From a virus, in IMG/VR virus record IMGVR_UViG_3300045738_002140, positions 50,177 through 114,176 of that record: DNA of 64,000 nt, one strand, 5' to 3'. The notes beneath the pieces were generated by a model that was not told the DNA's origin, did no database searches, and saw nothing but the letters and a program-made list of their open reading frames with translations. Positions 16,442 through 23,300 of the stretch are shown here, one piece after another. Every line of letters starts with the position of its first letter. The stretch's first letter is position 1. A program made the position numbers and the translations under genes.

Positions 16442-16477
16442 ATATTAATATATAACACATACTCCTAGTGTTGTCAA
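16439..16477 (-). promoter_or_regulatory. promoter of the 97-residue protein gene
   Basis: Read leftwards: TTGACA (16477-16472), exact 17-base spacer, TATATA (16454-16449), seven bases, ATG at 16441. The spacer contains ACAC and GTGT arms 9 bases apart, possibly an operator. Near-leaderless. Confidence 0.7.
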
Positions 16478-16478
16478 A

Positions 16479-17078
16479 TTATATTTTGTCTGGCCATTGG
16501 TGTTTGCCCTTCATCTTTTTGTTGAGTACTTTAATTCCCCTTTCGTGGAGGTTTATGGCTGTCTGTGTGCTGGCCTTTATTGTCTTAGCTATCTTTGCCC
16601 ACGGAGCCTTCTTCCCGTTTTTGTCGAAGTACCTTAGTTCAAAAACCTGTTTTATTCTTTTATCTTTTAGTTGATTAAGTATATTAAATACAAACTCTAG
16701 GTCGTCTTTGTAGTTTTTCTGTGGTTGTGGGCCGTGGTTGTTCACTAGGTAATCTAGGTCCTTCTCGTCCACGGCGAGATACCTGTTGTTGTTTATTACA
16801 TTCAGGCAGTGGTACTTTATTTGGTTCCCGAGCCAAGTCGAAAACTTTACGTTCCTTGTCGGGTCAAAGCTCTTTGCGGCTTTATAGACATAGAAGTCTT
16901 TTTCTTTGGATACCTCATGTACGCAATGCCCTGACGCCATTATCGCTGGAGAGTATTTTTTATAAATAGTAAAACACAGCGGGCTGTGTCTGCTTATTAA
17001 TTCGCACAGGCTTTTCTCGCAGTTTTCTGCCTTAACGTTTTCTGCTAGGGCTTTGTCTTGAATTAGGTTTTCATCCAT
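16479..17078 (-). CDS. sigma-70-family RNA polymerase sigma factor
   Basis: A 199-residue sigma factor with two DNA-binding regions. 'AAKSFDPTRNVKFSTWLGNQ' (~67-86) matches region 2.3-2.4, which contacts the -10 element. 'APWAKIAKTIKASTQTAINL' (~158-177) is a region-4 helix-turn-helix followed by 'RGIKVL'. Region 1 and most of region 3 are absent, as in small alternative or phage sigma factors. It should redirect host RNA polymerase to phage promoters, perhaps the GTGTAAATA-type sites seen in this window. Start overlaps the upstream gene by 16 bases. Confidence 0.85.
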   Translation of the reverse strand: MDENLIQDKALAENVKAENCEKSLCELISRHSPLCFTIYKKYSPAIMASGHCVHEVSKEKDFYVYKAAKSFDPTRNVKFSTWLGNQIKYHCLNVINNNRYLAVDEKDLDYLVNNHGPQPQKNYKDDLEFVFNILNQLKDKRIKQVFELRYFDKNGKKAPWAKIAKTIKASTQTAINLHERGIKVLNKKMKGKHQWPDKI

Positions 17079-17512
17079 TTTTCTATCCTTTGTTTAAAAT
17101 TTTCTATACTCATTTTCTTGTCCTCAAATCTCAGGAGGTCTATGTGCTGCCCCTTCATGTCGAACATCCTCAGGGGGGTTCTGGAATACTTTAGTAATTC
17201 TTTTTTTTCTTCCTCTCTAAAGCACTTTTGTTCTTCTATAACCTCTTCACTGTTTAGGGAGTTTATTATTATTTTTACGCATAAAGTGTGTTCATTTTCT
17301 ATTGTTGTTTTGGCGCAGGAAACTGCGAACAAAAATTTTTGGTTGGGTGATATGTGGTTAATTACTTTAGCATAGTTCTCGTTCATAAAGACAGGAAACC
17401 TAGGCTTCATGACAAAAACGGGAGTCACGAGCCCTTCACCGTTCTTGTCTCCTGTTTTAGAAGCGTAGTTCGATATTATTTCTTTAAGCTTTTTCCAGCC
17501 ATTTTTCTTCAT
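17063..17512 (-). CDS. unknown 149-residue protein
   Basis: It lies between the sigma factor and the dNMP kinase, overlapping both (16 and 29 bases), so it is translated from the same mRNA. The sequence has a beta-rich centre ('KFLFAVSCAKTTIENEHTLC', 'VKIIINSLNSEEVIEEQK') and basic helices at both ends. No membrane span or recognisable catalytic motif is seen. I do not recognise the family. Confidence 0.7.
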   Translation of the reverse strand: MKKNGWKKLKEIISNYASKTGDKNGEGLVTPVFVMKPRFPVFMNENYAKVINHISPNQKFLFAVSCAKTTIENEHTLCVKIIINSLNSEEVIEEQKCFREEEKKELLKYSRTPLRMFDMKGQHIDLLRFEDKKMSIENFKQRIEKWMKT

Positions 17513-18146
17513 GTTCTCTTAGCCATTTTAGGAATTTTTTAACTTTTGCGGCGACGCATGCTTCGACCTTTTCCATTGTCCCGTGTATGTACTCCAGCTC
17601 TACTCTGTAGTCTGCGTCTTTTTTGACCAACGGGTCTTGCCGTTTTTCTTCTTCGTTTGCGGGTGCGCGGAAGACTTTGCCTATCTTTGTTTTGGGCCAG
17701 TGCCTTTTGTCTGGGGTCTCTTTTATTTCATATTGGGAAATATGCACCAGCACTCCCCCAAGTTCATTCTTGAGCCAGTAGGCTTCGTCCTTTTCGTGTT
17801 CGTTATATCTTATGTCCGTTATACATATAACTGTTGGTTCGTCAAAGCGGAGCACGTCTAGGGTGTGCTGTAGTCTGTCTATCCAGTGCCTTCCCTTTGA
17901 CATTTTTCTCTTTGTCCTCCCGTGACAAACCAATAAGTCTCTTATGCTTTCCTTTTCTTTTCTTGAGCAGCTTAGGGCGTCTATGCCGTAACTTGGGAAG
18001 GTTATGGAGTTTATCTCCACCTTAAGGGCATCTGCTAGAGCAAACCTTTCTGAATTAATTTTTAATTTTTTTAATTCTTTTTTAAGAACCTTGAAGAATA
18101 AATCTTTTCCTGATCCAGCTACGCCTGATAATCCTATATAAAACAT
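17484..18146 (-). CDS. deoxynucleoside monophosphate kinase-like P-loop protein
   Basis: From ATG 18146 the protein has 220 residues; a TTG one codon upstream is less likely. 'FYIGLSGVAGSGKDLFFKVL' is a P-loop at the very N-terminus. 'ICITDIRYNEHEKDEAYWLK' resembles the substrate-side 'V-x-D-V-R-x-x-x-E' segment of T4 gp1-type dNMP kinases. Such enzymes convert dGMP, dTMP or hydroxymethyl-dCMP into diphosphates. Proximity to dCMP deaminase supports a role in dNTP supply. The end is Lys/Glu-rich and helical. Confidence 0.8.
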   Translation of the reverse strand: MFYIGLSGVAGSGKDLFFKVLKKELKKLKINSERFALADALKVEINSITFPSYGIDALSCSRKEKESIRDLLVCHGRTKRKMSKGRHWIDRLQHTLDVLRFDEPTVICITDIRYNEHEKDEAYWLKNELGGVLVHISQYEIKETPDKRHWPKTKIGKVFRAPANEEEKRQDPLVKKDADYRVELEYIHGTMEKVEACVAAKVKKFLKWLREHEEKWLEKA

Positions 18147-18181
18147 CAATCAAAGATATCATAAAGTAACCGAAAAGTCAA
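18144..18181 (-). promoter_or_regulatory. promoter of the dNMP kinase-sigma operon
   Basis: Read leftwards: TTGACT (18181-18176, overlapping the end of the deaminase gene), 17-base spacer, TATCTT (18158-18153), six bases, ATG at 18146. Transcription should begin at the A of the start codon, which favours this ATG over the TTG before it. Confidence 0.7.
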
Positions 18182-18600
18182 TCGTTAACTTTGACTATGC
18201 TTTTTAGGTTGATTTGAAGGTCTTTGCAGATTTCTAAGGATGAATAGTCATTTTGGTAAATCTCCCCGAAAACTACATTGGGAATTCCGTATGCGGCGAT
18301 GGTTCTTAGGCACTCATTACACGGCAGGTGTGTGCACGCAAGCACACGGCCTTCCCCGGGTTTTATGTATCTTAGTGCGTTTACTTCTGCATGGACCACT
18401 CTCTTTCTTCTCGCATCCCTGTCTTTCCAGTCGATCTCTATGTTGGGGGGAGCCCCGTTGTAACCCAGTGAGGCTACAGAATTGTCTCCTCGGAGAACGC
18501 ACGCCCCAACCTTAAGGTAGGGGTCTTCGCTTCTTTTCGAAGCCACTTTTGCTAGTTCAAGTGCATAGCTTTCCCAGCTTATTCTTTTTGTTTTATCCAT
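18178..18600 (-). CDS. dCMP deaminase (ComEB/dCMP-deaminase family)
   Basis: A 140-residue zinc enzyme that deaminates dCMP to dUMP, feeding ThyX and dTTP synthesis. The zinc site is complete: 'VVHAEVNALRY' supplies His and the proton-shuttle Glu (H-A-E), and 'THLPCNECLRTI' the two Cys ligands (P-C-x-x-C). 'SEDPYLKVGACVL' is the family's N-terminal signature. The length is near the minimum for the family. A GC-rich hairpin lies just upstream of its start. Confidence 0.95.
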   Translation of the reverse strand: MDKTKRISWESYALELAKVASKRSEDPYLKVGACVLRGDNSVASLGYNGAPPNIEIDWKDRDARRKRVVHAEVNALRYIKPGEGRVLACTHLPCNECLRTIAAYGIPNVVFGEIYQNDYSSLEICKDLQINLKSIVKVND

Positions 18601-18604
18601 TAAA

Positions 18605-18654
18605 AGGGGGGGCAGCGCGGCACTGATATGAAAACGGTTATGCCTCGCCGCCCC
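18605..18654 (-). terminator. GC-rich hairpin between the AT-hook-like gene and dCMP deaminase
   Basis: Arms 18641-18654 and 18609-18622 pair over 14 bases with one G-U and one mismatch, 18-base loop, followed leftwards by CCCTTTT and the deaminase ATG. It may end transcription of the 91-residue gene, or act as an attenuator; the T-run is short. Confidence 0.5.
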
Positions 18655-18663
18655 GTTGTTGGT

Positions 18664-18939
18664 TCAACTCTGCAAAAAAGACCCTTGTTGGGTGCTCTGA
18701 GCTTTGGAATACAGAACTCGTGGCCTCCCTGCTTTTGGGGTAGACTTTCCGACCACCCTAAGTGCACCGCTTCTTACTGCTGTATTAATCTTTAGCTGGA
18801 TTGATACATTAGACAAGGGTGTTGATACCGTGGAGGCTAAGTCCTTGACTGTAAAGTGGCCGTCCGGCCACTCTACCTTCACTGCTGGTCTTCCGCGACG
18901 CTTTACGTCTGTATTGACTGATTGATTTTGTGTGTTCAT
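18664..18939 (-). CDS. small basic protein with AT-hook-like R-G-R-P motifs
   Basis: A 91-residue protein with 'KRRGRPAVKVEWPDGHFTVK' near the start and 'PKAGRPRVLY' near the end, both G-R-P cores of AT-hook-like minor-groove binders. The middle ('DLASTVSTPLSNVSIQLKIN') reads like a helix-turn-helix. It is the first leftward gene from the divergent promoter region and could be a transcription regulator. DNA binding is an inference. Confidence 0.6.
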   Translation of the reverse strand: MNTQNQSVNTDVKRRGRPAVKVEWPDGHFTVKDLASTVSTPLSNVSIQLKINTAVRSGALRVVGKSTPKAGRPRVLYSKAQSTQQGSFLQS

Positions 18940-18976
18940 ATTCTCTATAAGATAGAATACTTTTATTAAAAAGTCA
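18937..18976 (-). promoter_or_regulatory. promoter of the AT-hook-like gene
   Basis: Read leftwards: TTGACT, 17-base spacer, TATCTT, then nine bases to ATG 18939. The boxes and spacing are the same as at the dNMP kinase promoter. The short leader holds GAGA close to the start. Confidence 0.6.
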
Positions 18977-18983
18977 AAAAAAA

Positions 18984-19011
18984 TTGATTAATTTTTGTTT
19001 GGGCATATTAT
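18984..19011 (+). promoter_or_regulatory. divergent rightward promoter
   Basis: TTGATT (18984-18989), 16-base spacer, TATTAT (19006-19011). The -10 box covers an ATG at 19010 and ends 8 bases before the next in-frame ATG (19019), favouring the latter as start. Confidence 0.5.
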
Positions 19012-19018
19012 GCTATTG

Positions 19019-19429
19019 ATGACTTCGCTTGACGCATCTAATAAGCTTTTTGAATGGTTCGCTGAAAACGATACCTTTTCCTTGGAGCGAGACTTTGGCG
19101 GCGTTATGCCTGAGTTTAATGATAGGGAGGAGGGGGGCGCCATACTCACCTGTGCCCTAAGAGATCTTGAAGCAATAGATTTTATACAAAATTGTGGTGA
19201 CTTTTGGGTTTTGAAGAAACCCTTTGTCTCGTTTTCTCAAAACGTAGAGCTACAGCCTCAGGTCTGCTTGGGTATCTCTCAGGTCATCAATGGGTTTTGC
19301 GGTATTATAGGCGACGAATCGGACGCCTGCGACCCTTCTAGGGTACAGCCCAAGGACATATCAAACATGCTGACTATATGCGGTTATCTCATGCAGCAGA
19401 ACGCTCAAGAAAGTGATAAGGAAGAATGA
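19019..19429 (+). CDS. unknown 136-residue acidic protein, first gene of the rightward arm
   Basis: The start at 19019 follows from the promoter position; in-frame ATG 19010 and TTG 18995 are possible. The protein is soluble, with 'LFEWFAENDTFSLERDFGGV' and a Cys-containing C-terminal half ('DISNMLTICGYLMQQ'). It overlaps the next gene by 4 bases (ATGA), so the two are coupled. I do not recognise the family. Confidence 0.65.
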   Translation: MTSLDASNKLFEWFAENDTFSLERDFGGVMPEFNDREEGGAILTCALRDLEAIDFIQNCGDFWVLKKPFVSFSQNVELQPQVCLGISQVINGFCGIIGDESDACDPSRVQPKDISNMLTICGYLMQQNAQESDKEE

Positions 19430-20289
19430 ATATAGGAATCGTAGGGAATGGGTTTGTGGGGAAAGCTACCGCCCTGCTCGGGTGCAGGGATGAGCGCGGT
19501 ACTTATCGTTCTGAAGATAATGTCATAATGACTTACGACAAGGACCCAGACAAGAGGGTGCCTAGGGAAGTGGAGCTTCATCATCTTAAGGATTGTGGCG
19601 TGGTGTTCGTATGCGTTCCAACGCCCATGAATAAAGATGGGTCATGTTACACGGGTATCGTTGAGGAAGTCATCGAAGAGCTTCGGTCGAACGACGTCGA
19701 GGATATAGTCATAAGGTCAACTGTGCCTGTGGGGTTTTGTCGCGAGCAGGGCGTTAACTTTATGCCTGAGTTTTTAACTGAAGCTAGCTGGGGAGAGGAC
19801 TTTAAGTCGTGCAGGAACTGGGTGTTTGGTTTAGACGATCCAGACAATAAGGATTTGAAATTAAAATTAAGACAAATATTCTTAACTGCCAAGCATAATG
19901 GCAAAATTAACCATGCTAATTTTATGTTTTGCCCTAGCGAGGTGGCAGAGTTGAGCAAGTACGCTAGAAATTGTTTCTTGGCAACCAAGGTCTCTTTTTT
20001 TAATGAAATAGAAGAATTTTGTAGGGTTAAAAACATCTCGTACGAACAAGTAAGAGAGCTCGTAGGCATGGACGACAGGATTGGGACAAGTCACACCTCT
20101 GTTCCGGGCCCGGACGGAAAAAGGGGCTTCGGTGGAACCTGTTTCCCTAAAGATATAAGTTCTCTTTTTAACCAAATGGCAAGCTCTGGGATGGAAAGCT
20201 ATGTCGTCGAGGCTGCCTGTGCCAGAAATGTGCAGGTGGACAGAAAGGGTCAGGACTGGAAAAATAGCAAAGGAAGAGCCGTGGTTTGA
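19426..20289 (+). CDS. UDP-glucose/GDP-mannose dehydrogenase-like protein lacking the C-terminal domain
   Basis: A 287-residue protein. 'IGIVGNGFVGKATALLG' is the NAD-binding motif, 'VVFVCVPTPM' the second strand signature, 'RSTVPVGF' the conserved loop, and 'GFGGTCFPKDISSL' holds the catalytic Cys (C239). Full-length enzymes (~400-450) have a second Rossmann domain after the dimer helix; this one stops just after the helix. Family members oxidise the C6 of a nucleotide sugar to a carboxylate. Whether the short form is active is unclear. Its stop overlaps the TTG start of dut. Confidence 0.85.
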   Translation: MNIGIVGNGFVGKATALLGCRDERGTYRSEDNVIMTYDKDPDKRVPREVELHHLKDCGVVFVCVPTPMNKDGSCYTGIVEEVIEELRSNDVEDIVIRSTVPVGFCREQGVNFMPEFLTEASWGEDFKSCRNWVFGLDDPDNKDLKLKLRQIFLTAKHNGKINHANFMFCPSEVAELSKYARNCFLATKVSFFNEIEEFCRVKNISYEQVRELVGMDDRIGTSHTSVPGPDGKRGFGGTCFPKDISSLFNQMASSGMESYVVEAACARNVQVDRKGQDWKNSKGRAVV

Positions 20290-20771
20290 ATATAATATTC
20301 GAAAAGACTTCCTTAAGCGCGGTTAAGCCAACAAAACAGCACCCACAAGACGCTGGCTATGATTTGTACAGCACACACAGGGTTGTTATCAATCCAATGG
20401 AAAGAGCAGTCGTCCCAACTGGAATAATCGCTCAAATTCCTGAAGGATATTATGGCAGGATTGCGCCAAGAAGCGGGTTGGCGATCAGGAATGGGGCGGG
20501 CATACTTGCCGGGGTAATCGACTCAGGCTATGCAGGGGAAATAGGCGTCGTCCTTGTGAACTTAAACCTGCCCGTGTCCCTGTTGAACCCAAGCAAAAAG
20601 ATCGCTGCTTTTGAAAACATGTTCGGACAAAAAGGAAAAATAGAAATAAATCCCGGCGACAGGGTAGCTCAAATAATTATTGAAAAATGTTATGATGTGA
20701 CATGGACAGAGTCAACAGAAACAAAACAGTCCGAAAGGGGAGAGGGAGGTTTTGGTAGCTCAGGAATTTGA
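20286..20771 (+). CDS. dut: dUTP pyrophosphatase (trimeric dUTPase)
   Basis: A 161-residue enzyme that hydrolyses dUTP to dUMP, keeping uracil out of DNA and supplying ThyX. The five trimeric dUTPase motifs are present: 'DAGYDLY', 'APRSGLAIRNGAG', 'GVIDSGYAGEIGVVLVN', 'PGDRVAQIIIE' and the C-terminal 'RGEGGFGSSG'. There is a short insertion before motif IV ('ENMFGQKGKIEIN'). The start is TTG at 20286, overlapping the previous stop (TTGA). The gene's last bases double as the -35 region of the RNA promoter downstream. Confidence 0.95.
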   Translation: MNIIFEKTSLSAVKPTKQHPQDAGYDLYSTHRVVINPMERAVVPTGIIAQIPEGYYGRIAPRSGLAIRNGAGILAGVIDSGYAGEIGVVLVNLNLPVSLLNPSKKIAAFENMFGQKGKIEINPGDRVAQIIIEKCYDVTWTESTETKQSERGEGGFGSSGI

Positions 20772-20796
20772 CTTTCGTACATAAAGCAACTATAAT
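20768..20796 (+). promoter_or_regulatory. strong sigma-70-like promoter for the stand-alone RNA
   Basis: TTGACT (20768-20773, overlapping the dut stop), exact 17-base spacer, TATAAT (20791-20796). Transcription should start near 20803. No start codon lies near the predicted +1. Confidence 0.8.
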
Positions 20797-20802
20797 CAGA
20801 AA

Positions 20803-21148
20803 ACGGTAAAGTCCGTTTAAGCTCGCTGAGAGAAAACAGTGGAGTTTCCCCTAGGTGAGACATAATTTGTCAGGGTGGCAGCAGGAGCCCCAACCCTAGG
20901 GAATACCTGCTAGGGAAATACACACCCATTAAAAAACTGATAGGTAGTTCCTATCGCAATGCCCCGGCGTGTTGTGGTAACTGCTGTAAGGAGTTTTCAA
21001 GCACAGTTTCTCCGCCTGTAAAAAGGTAGGTAGTTTCAGGTAAAACTGATCGTGTATGTCTGCTGAATGTCCCCTCAGCTTCAAAAAAACAGGGCTTAAA
21101 GAAGGCGAAAGACATGCTCAAAACCCTCTCTCGTAGGGGGTTTTGTCT
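20803..21148 (+). ncRNA. stand-alone structured RNA of about 345 nt, class unknown
   Basis: The 443 bases between dut and the next gene hold no credible ORF but do hold a promoter, many helices and a terminator. The visible pairings are: a 5' hairpin AAACGG/CCGTTT (20801-20818); a 9-base closing helix TTTAAGCTC (20816-20824) with GGGCTTAAA (21092-21100), which shares bases with that hairpin; nested GGGTG/CACCC (20873-20877, 20923-20927) and AGCAGG/CCTGCT (20880-20885, 20906-20911); a hairpin GATAGG/CCTATC (20939-20944, 20950-20955); and CAGTTT/AAACTG (21004-21009, 21043-21048). The pieces TAAAGTCC, GCTGAATG and ACAGGGCTTA recall the conserved core of RNase P RNA (P4 and J18/2), but the match is partial. 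It is not tmRNA or tRNA. Confidence 0.78.
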
Positions 21149-21151
21149 TTT
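21120..21151 (+). terminator. rho-independent terminator of the structured RNA
   Basis: Nine-base stem AAAACCCTC / GGGGGTTTT (21120-21128, 21136-21144; one G-U), 7-base loop, then GTCTTTT. Confidence 0.88.
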
Positions 21152-21178
21152 CTCCTTAAGAAAGGCGTCAACATACTT

Positions 21179-21207
21179 TTGAAAAAATTATTATAAATTG
21201 ATATATT
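21179..21207 (+). promoter_or_regulatory. promoter of the DUF1360-like gene
   Basis: TTGAAA (21179-21184), exact 17-base spacer, TATATT (21202-21207); ATG at 21215 is 8 bases after the -10 box. Confidence 0.6.
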
Positions 21208-21214
21208 TTACTAG

Positions 21215-21568
21215 ATGGATATCGATTATGATGTTGTTCTTGCTAATTCTTTTATAAGCTGTGCTGTGTTACTGGTCTGGTTTAAGACTGAGGCTGTGCT
21301 AGAATACGCAAAGCTATTCGGCTTGGGTAAGATTTTCTACGAAAAAGAATATGAAAAATTTGCAAAGACTAATATGTTTCTTGGGTACCACGATTTTCTT
21401 TTAAAAAAACATAACTGTTTTGTAATGAGGCTTATCACTTGCCCTGTTTGTCTTACGGTTTGGATGAGCGTTTTTTTTGCTTTATTTTTTGGTTTTTATT
21501 ACTTGTGTCCTAATATTATTATTAGTTTGAGTATCTATTTTTTTGTGTTAAAATTAATGAAGGATTAA
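21215..21568 (+). CDS. small membrane protein, DUF1360-like
   Basis: A 117-residue protein with hydrophobic segments at ~7-27 and ~70-112 and a central charged helix. 'MRLITCPVCLTVWMSVFFAL' resembles the C-x-x-C-x-x-x-W motif at a membrane edge in DUF1360-type phage and Bacillus proteins. It probably sits in the inner membrane. It is followed after 3 bases by the next small gene. Function unknown. Confidence 0.65.
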   Translation: MDIDYDVVLANSFISCAVLLVWFKTEAVLEYAKLFGLGKIFYEKEYEKFAKTNMFLGYHDFLLKKHNCFVMRLITCPVCLTVWMSVFFALFFGFYYLCPNIIISLSIYFFVLKLMKD

Positions 21569-21571
21569 GTT

Positions 21572-21847
21572 ATGGTAATTGATAGTTTTGGAAGATTTTT
21601 TGTTGAGTTAGAGTCTATAGGTAAATTGTCTGAATATAACGAGATGCTTTCCCATTGGAGAAACATGGTTACAGGCCTACGGGGAGGGTGCGGCTGCGAC
21701 AGAAGCAAAAGGGTAGAAGGTGTAGAGATTATGTATAAAAATATGTGCGAAATACTTTCAGACGAAGACAAGAAGGAAATAAAAGAGAAGCTTCAAGTAG
21801 ACAAAATAGAACTAAGCCACGATGAACAGATCTTTTGCTCCTTCTAA
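21572..21847 (+). CDS. unknown 91-residue phage protein
   Basis: A helical, acidic protein with a compact 'GLRGGCGCDRSKR' motif around residue 36. Two Cys in a basic Gly-rich loop is a pattern I associate with short conserved marine-phage ORFs, though I cannot name the family. It overlaps the next gene by 26 bases. Confidence 0.6.
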   Translation: MVIDSFGRFFVELESIGKLSEYNEMLSHWRNMVTGLRGGCGCDRSKRVEGVEIMYKNMCEILSDEDKKEIKEKLQVDKIELSHDEQIFCSF

Positions 21848-22034
21848 CAGGGCCCACCCCTTCAACAGCTTCACGAAGAAAATGGTTGGTAAGACCGTGC
21901 TCGTAAGCAGGGGCGACAGAGAATATCCCGCCGAAGTCTTGGGCACAAAAAACGAAAATGAGTTGATAATTCGACGGTTCGGCCCCAATTCCCACGAAGA
22001 ATGTGTAAATTTGTTTGATATTCGCTCCCTCTGA
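21822..22034 (+). CDS. unknown 70-residue protein, SH3-like beta pattern
   Basis: Short beta-rich protein: 'MVGKTVLVSRGDREYPAEVL' and 'ELIIRRFGPNSHEECVNLFD' read like five strands of a small SH3/Tudor-like barrel. It starts inside the preceding gene, so translation is probably coupled. Confidence 0.55.
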   Translation: MNRSFAPSNRAHPFNSFTKKMVGKTVLVSRGDREYPAEVLGTKNENELIIRRFGPNSHEECVNLFDIRSL

Positions 22035-22132
22035 TCAAAAAAAATGGAGTTCTTTTCTTTTTCTCACTATAATAAGTTAGTGTAACGACCTTCAGTATAG
22101 GTTAAAATGACGCATTAACTATAAAGTATATT

Positions 22133-23068
22133 ATGAAAATTCTATCTACCTTAATCCTCGGTCTCACCCTTGCGATATCTTCGCTTGGAGCAGAGAAGAA
22201 GCAAACCACAGCAGAGCATCTACAGAATGTTTCCGTTACAATACGATCCGAGTCAGGCTTTATGGCCGGAGAAGGGTCGGGGGTGATTTTTACCAGAAAA
22301 GATTCGAAAGGAAACCTAGTAAATTTTGTATGGACCGCCGCTCACGTAGTGGACAACATGCGCCTTACTAAGCGCATACTCGTCGATGGCACATATAAAA
22401 CCATTGTACATTTTAGAGACCCTGTAATTATCAAGGAAATCCGTCAAGACGGCAGAACGGTTGGTCGCTTACAAATGGATGCGGAAGTGTTAAAGTATTC
22501 AGAAAGCGAAGACGGACATGACCTTGCGCTGCTTCGCATTCGTAAGCTGAACTTCGTAACGGATAGCGTCGTATTCTATCTTGACAAAGAGATCCCTCCC
22601 CTAGGAACAGACTTACTTCACGTTGGTTCTCTATTAGGTCAATTTGGGGCGAACTCTATGACATCAGGAATAATGTCTCAACACGGCAGGATCCTTAAAG
22701 ACCTCAATAAGCACATATTCGACCAGACTACCTGTACGGCGTTTCCGGGGTCTAGTGGAGGTGGTGTGTATTTAAAATCTGACGCCAGATATGTAGGGAT
22801 GTTGGTTCGTGGAGCAGGAGAAGGGTTTAATTTAATCGTACCTGTGAGGCGCATGGTCGAGTACTGCCAAGAGAACAAAATCATGTGGGCCCTAGATAAA
22901 AATGTGCCAATGCCCACAGAAGCCGAACTCAAGAAAATGCCCATAGAAAATGCCCCTAAGGAAAAAGAAGAAACTAAAGAGGCAAAAAAGGAAACAACTA
23001 AAAAGATGTTCCCGTTCATGTTGCGTGTAACCTACCCTAGAGTATTTATTATTAAGGAAAAAAAATAA
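22133..23068 (+). CDS. secreted trypsin-like serine protease
   Basis: A 311-residue protein with a Sec signal peptide (residues 1-20, ending 'AISSLGA'). The catalytic triad is complete: H71 in 'VWTAAHVVDN', D130 in 'DGHDLALLRI', and S208 in 'FPGSSGGGVYLK'. This is the S1C/HtrA-like fold without a visible PDZ domain. The last ~60 residues are a charged Lys/Glu linker and a short hydrophobic basic tail ('MFPFMLRVTYPRVFII'), perhaps a membrane contact. It probably works in the periplasm or outside the cell. Its stop overlaps the start of a Cys-rich lipoprotein gene (TAATG), so the two are co-translated. Confidence 0.9.
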   Translation: MKILSTLILGLTLAISSLGAEKKQTTAEHLQNVSVTIRSESGFMAGEGSGVIFTRKDSKGNLVNFVWTAAHVVDNMRLTKRILVDGTYKTIVHFRDPVIIKEIRQDGRTVGRLQMDAEVLKYSESEDGHDLALLRIRKLNFVTDSVVFYLDKEIPPLGTDLLHVGSLLGQFGANSMTSGIMSQHGRILKDLNKHIFDQTTCTAFPGSSGGGVYLKSDARYVGMLVRGAGEGFNLIVPVRRMVEYCQENKIMWALDKNVPMPTEAELKKMPIENAPKEKEETKEAKKETTKKMFPFMLRVTYPRVFIIKEKK

Positions 23069-23217
23069 TGAAGAAAATGATTTTTACAATTACCGCGCTA
23101 TTTGCAATCGGCTGTAACTGGAACAATTCCGGATGCCCTGACTGCTCGTGTGATTCGAGCTGTTGTTCATCCGACACCTGTTCGGTTGCTGATTGCTCTT
23201 GCGCGTGCAAAGATTAA
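23068..23217 (+). CDS. tiny cysteine-rich lipoprotein
   Basis: A 49-residue ORF whose ATG overlaps the protease stop (TAATG). 'MKKMIFTITALFAIG' then Cys is a lipoprotein signal with lipobox L-F-A-I-G-C. The 33-residue mature part holds ten Cys counting the lipid-bearing one, arranged C-P-x-C-x-C, C-C and C-x-C-x-C, with many Ser and Asp. This is metallothionein-like spacing. It could bind metal or form a disulfide knot on the outer face, and coupling suggests it partners the protease. A terminator follows. Confidence 0.7.
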   Translation: MKKMIFTITALFAIGCNWNNSGCPDCSCDSSCCSSDTCSVADCSCACKD

Positions 23218-23267
23218 AGCCAAGGGGATATATGAGACAGGTCCAAGGGTGGAGACCGACAGTGAAG

Positions 23268-23300
23268 CGTAGCTGGTTGCGGCCAGCTACGTTTTTTTTT
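23268..23300 (+). terminator. rho-independent terminator of the protease operon
   Basis: Perfect 9-base stem CGTAGCTGG / CCAGCTACG (23268-23276, 23283-23291), 6-base loop, nine T. It ends at the stop codon of the convergent signal peptidase gene. Confidence 0.92.

Noticed and set aside
20772-21111. Closing helix CTTTCG / CGAAAG as P1 of an RNase P-like RNA
   Set aside because: The 5' arm lies upstream of the predicted transcription start (about 20803), between the promoter boxes, so it would not be in the RNA. Only the weaker core resemblance to RNase P is kept.
20803-21148. tmRNA or group I intron
   Set aside because: No tRNA-like ends, no resume-codon ORF and no T-loop are seen; none of the group I P, Q, R and S core elements is visible and the flanks do not join into one gene.
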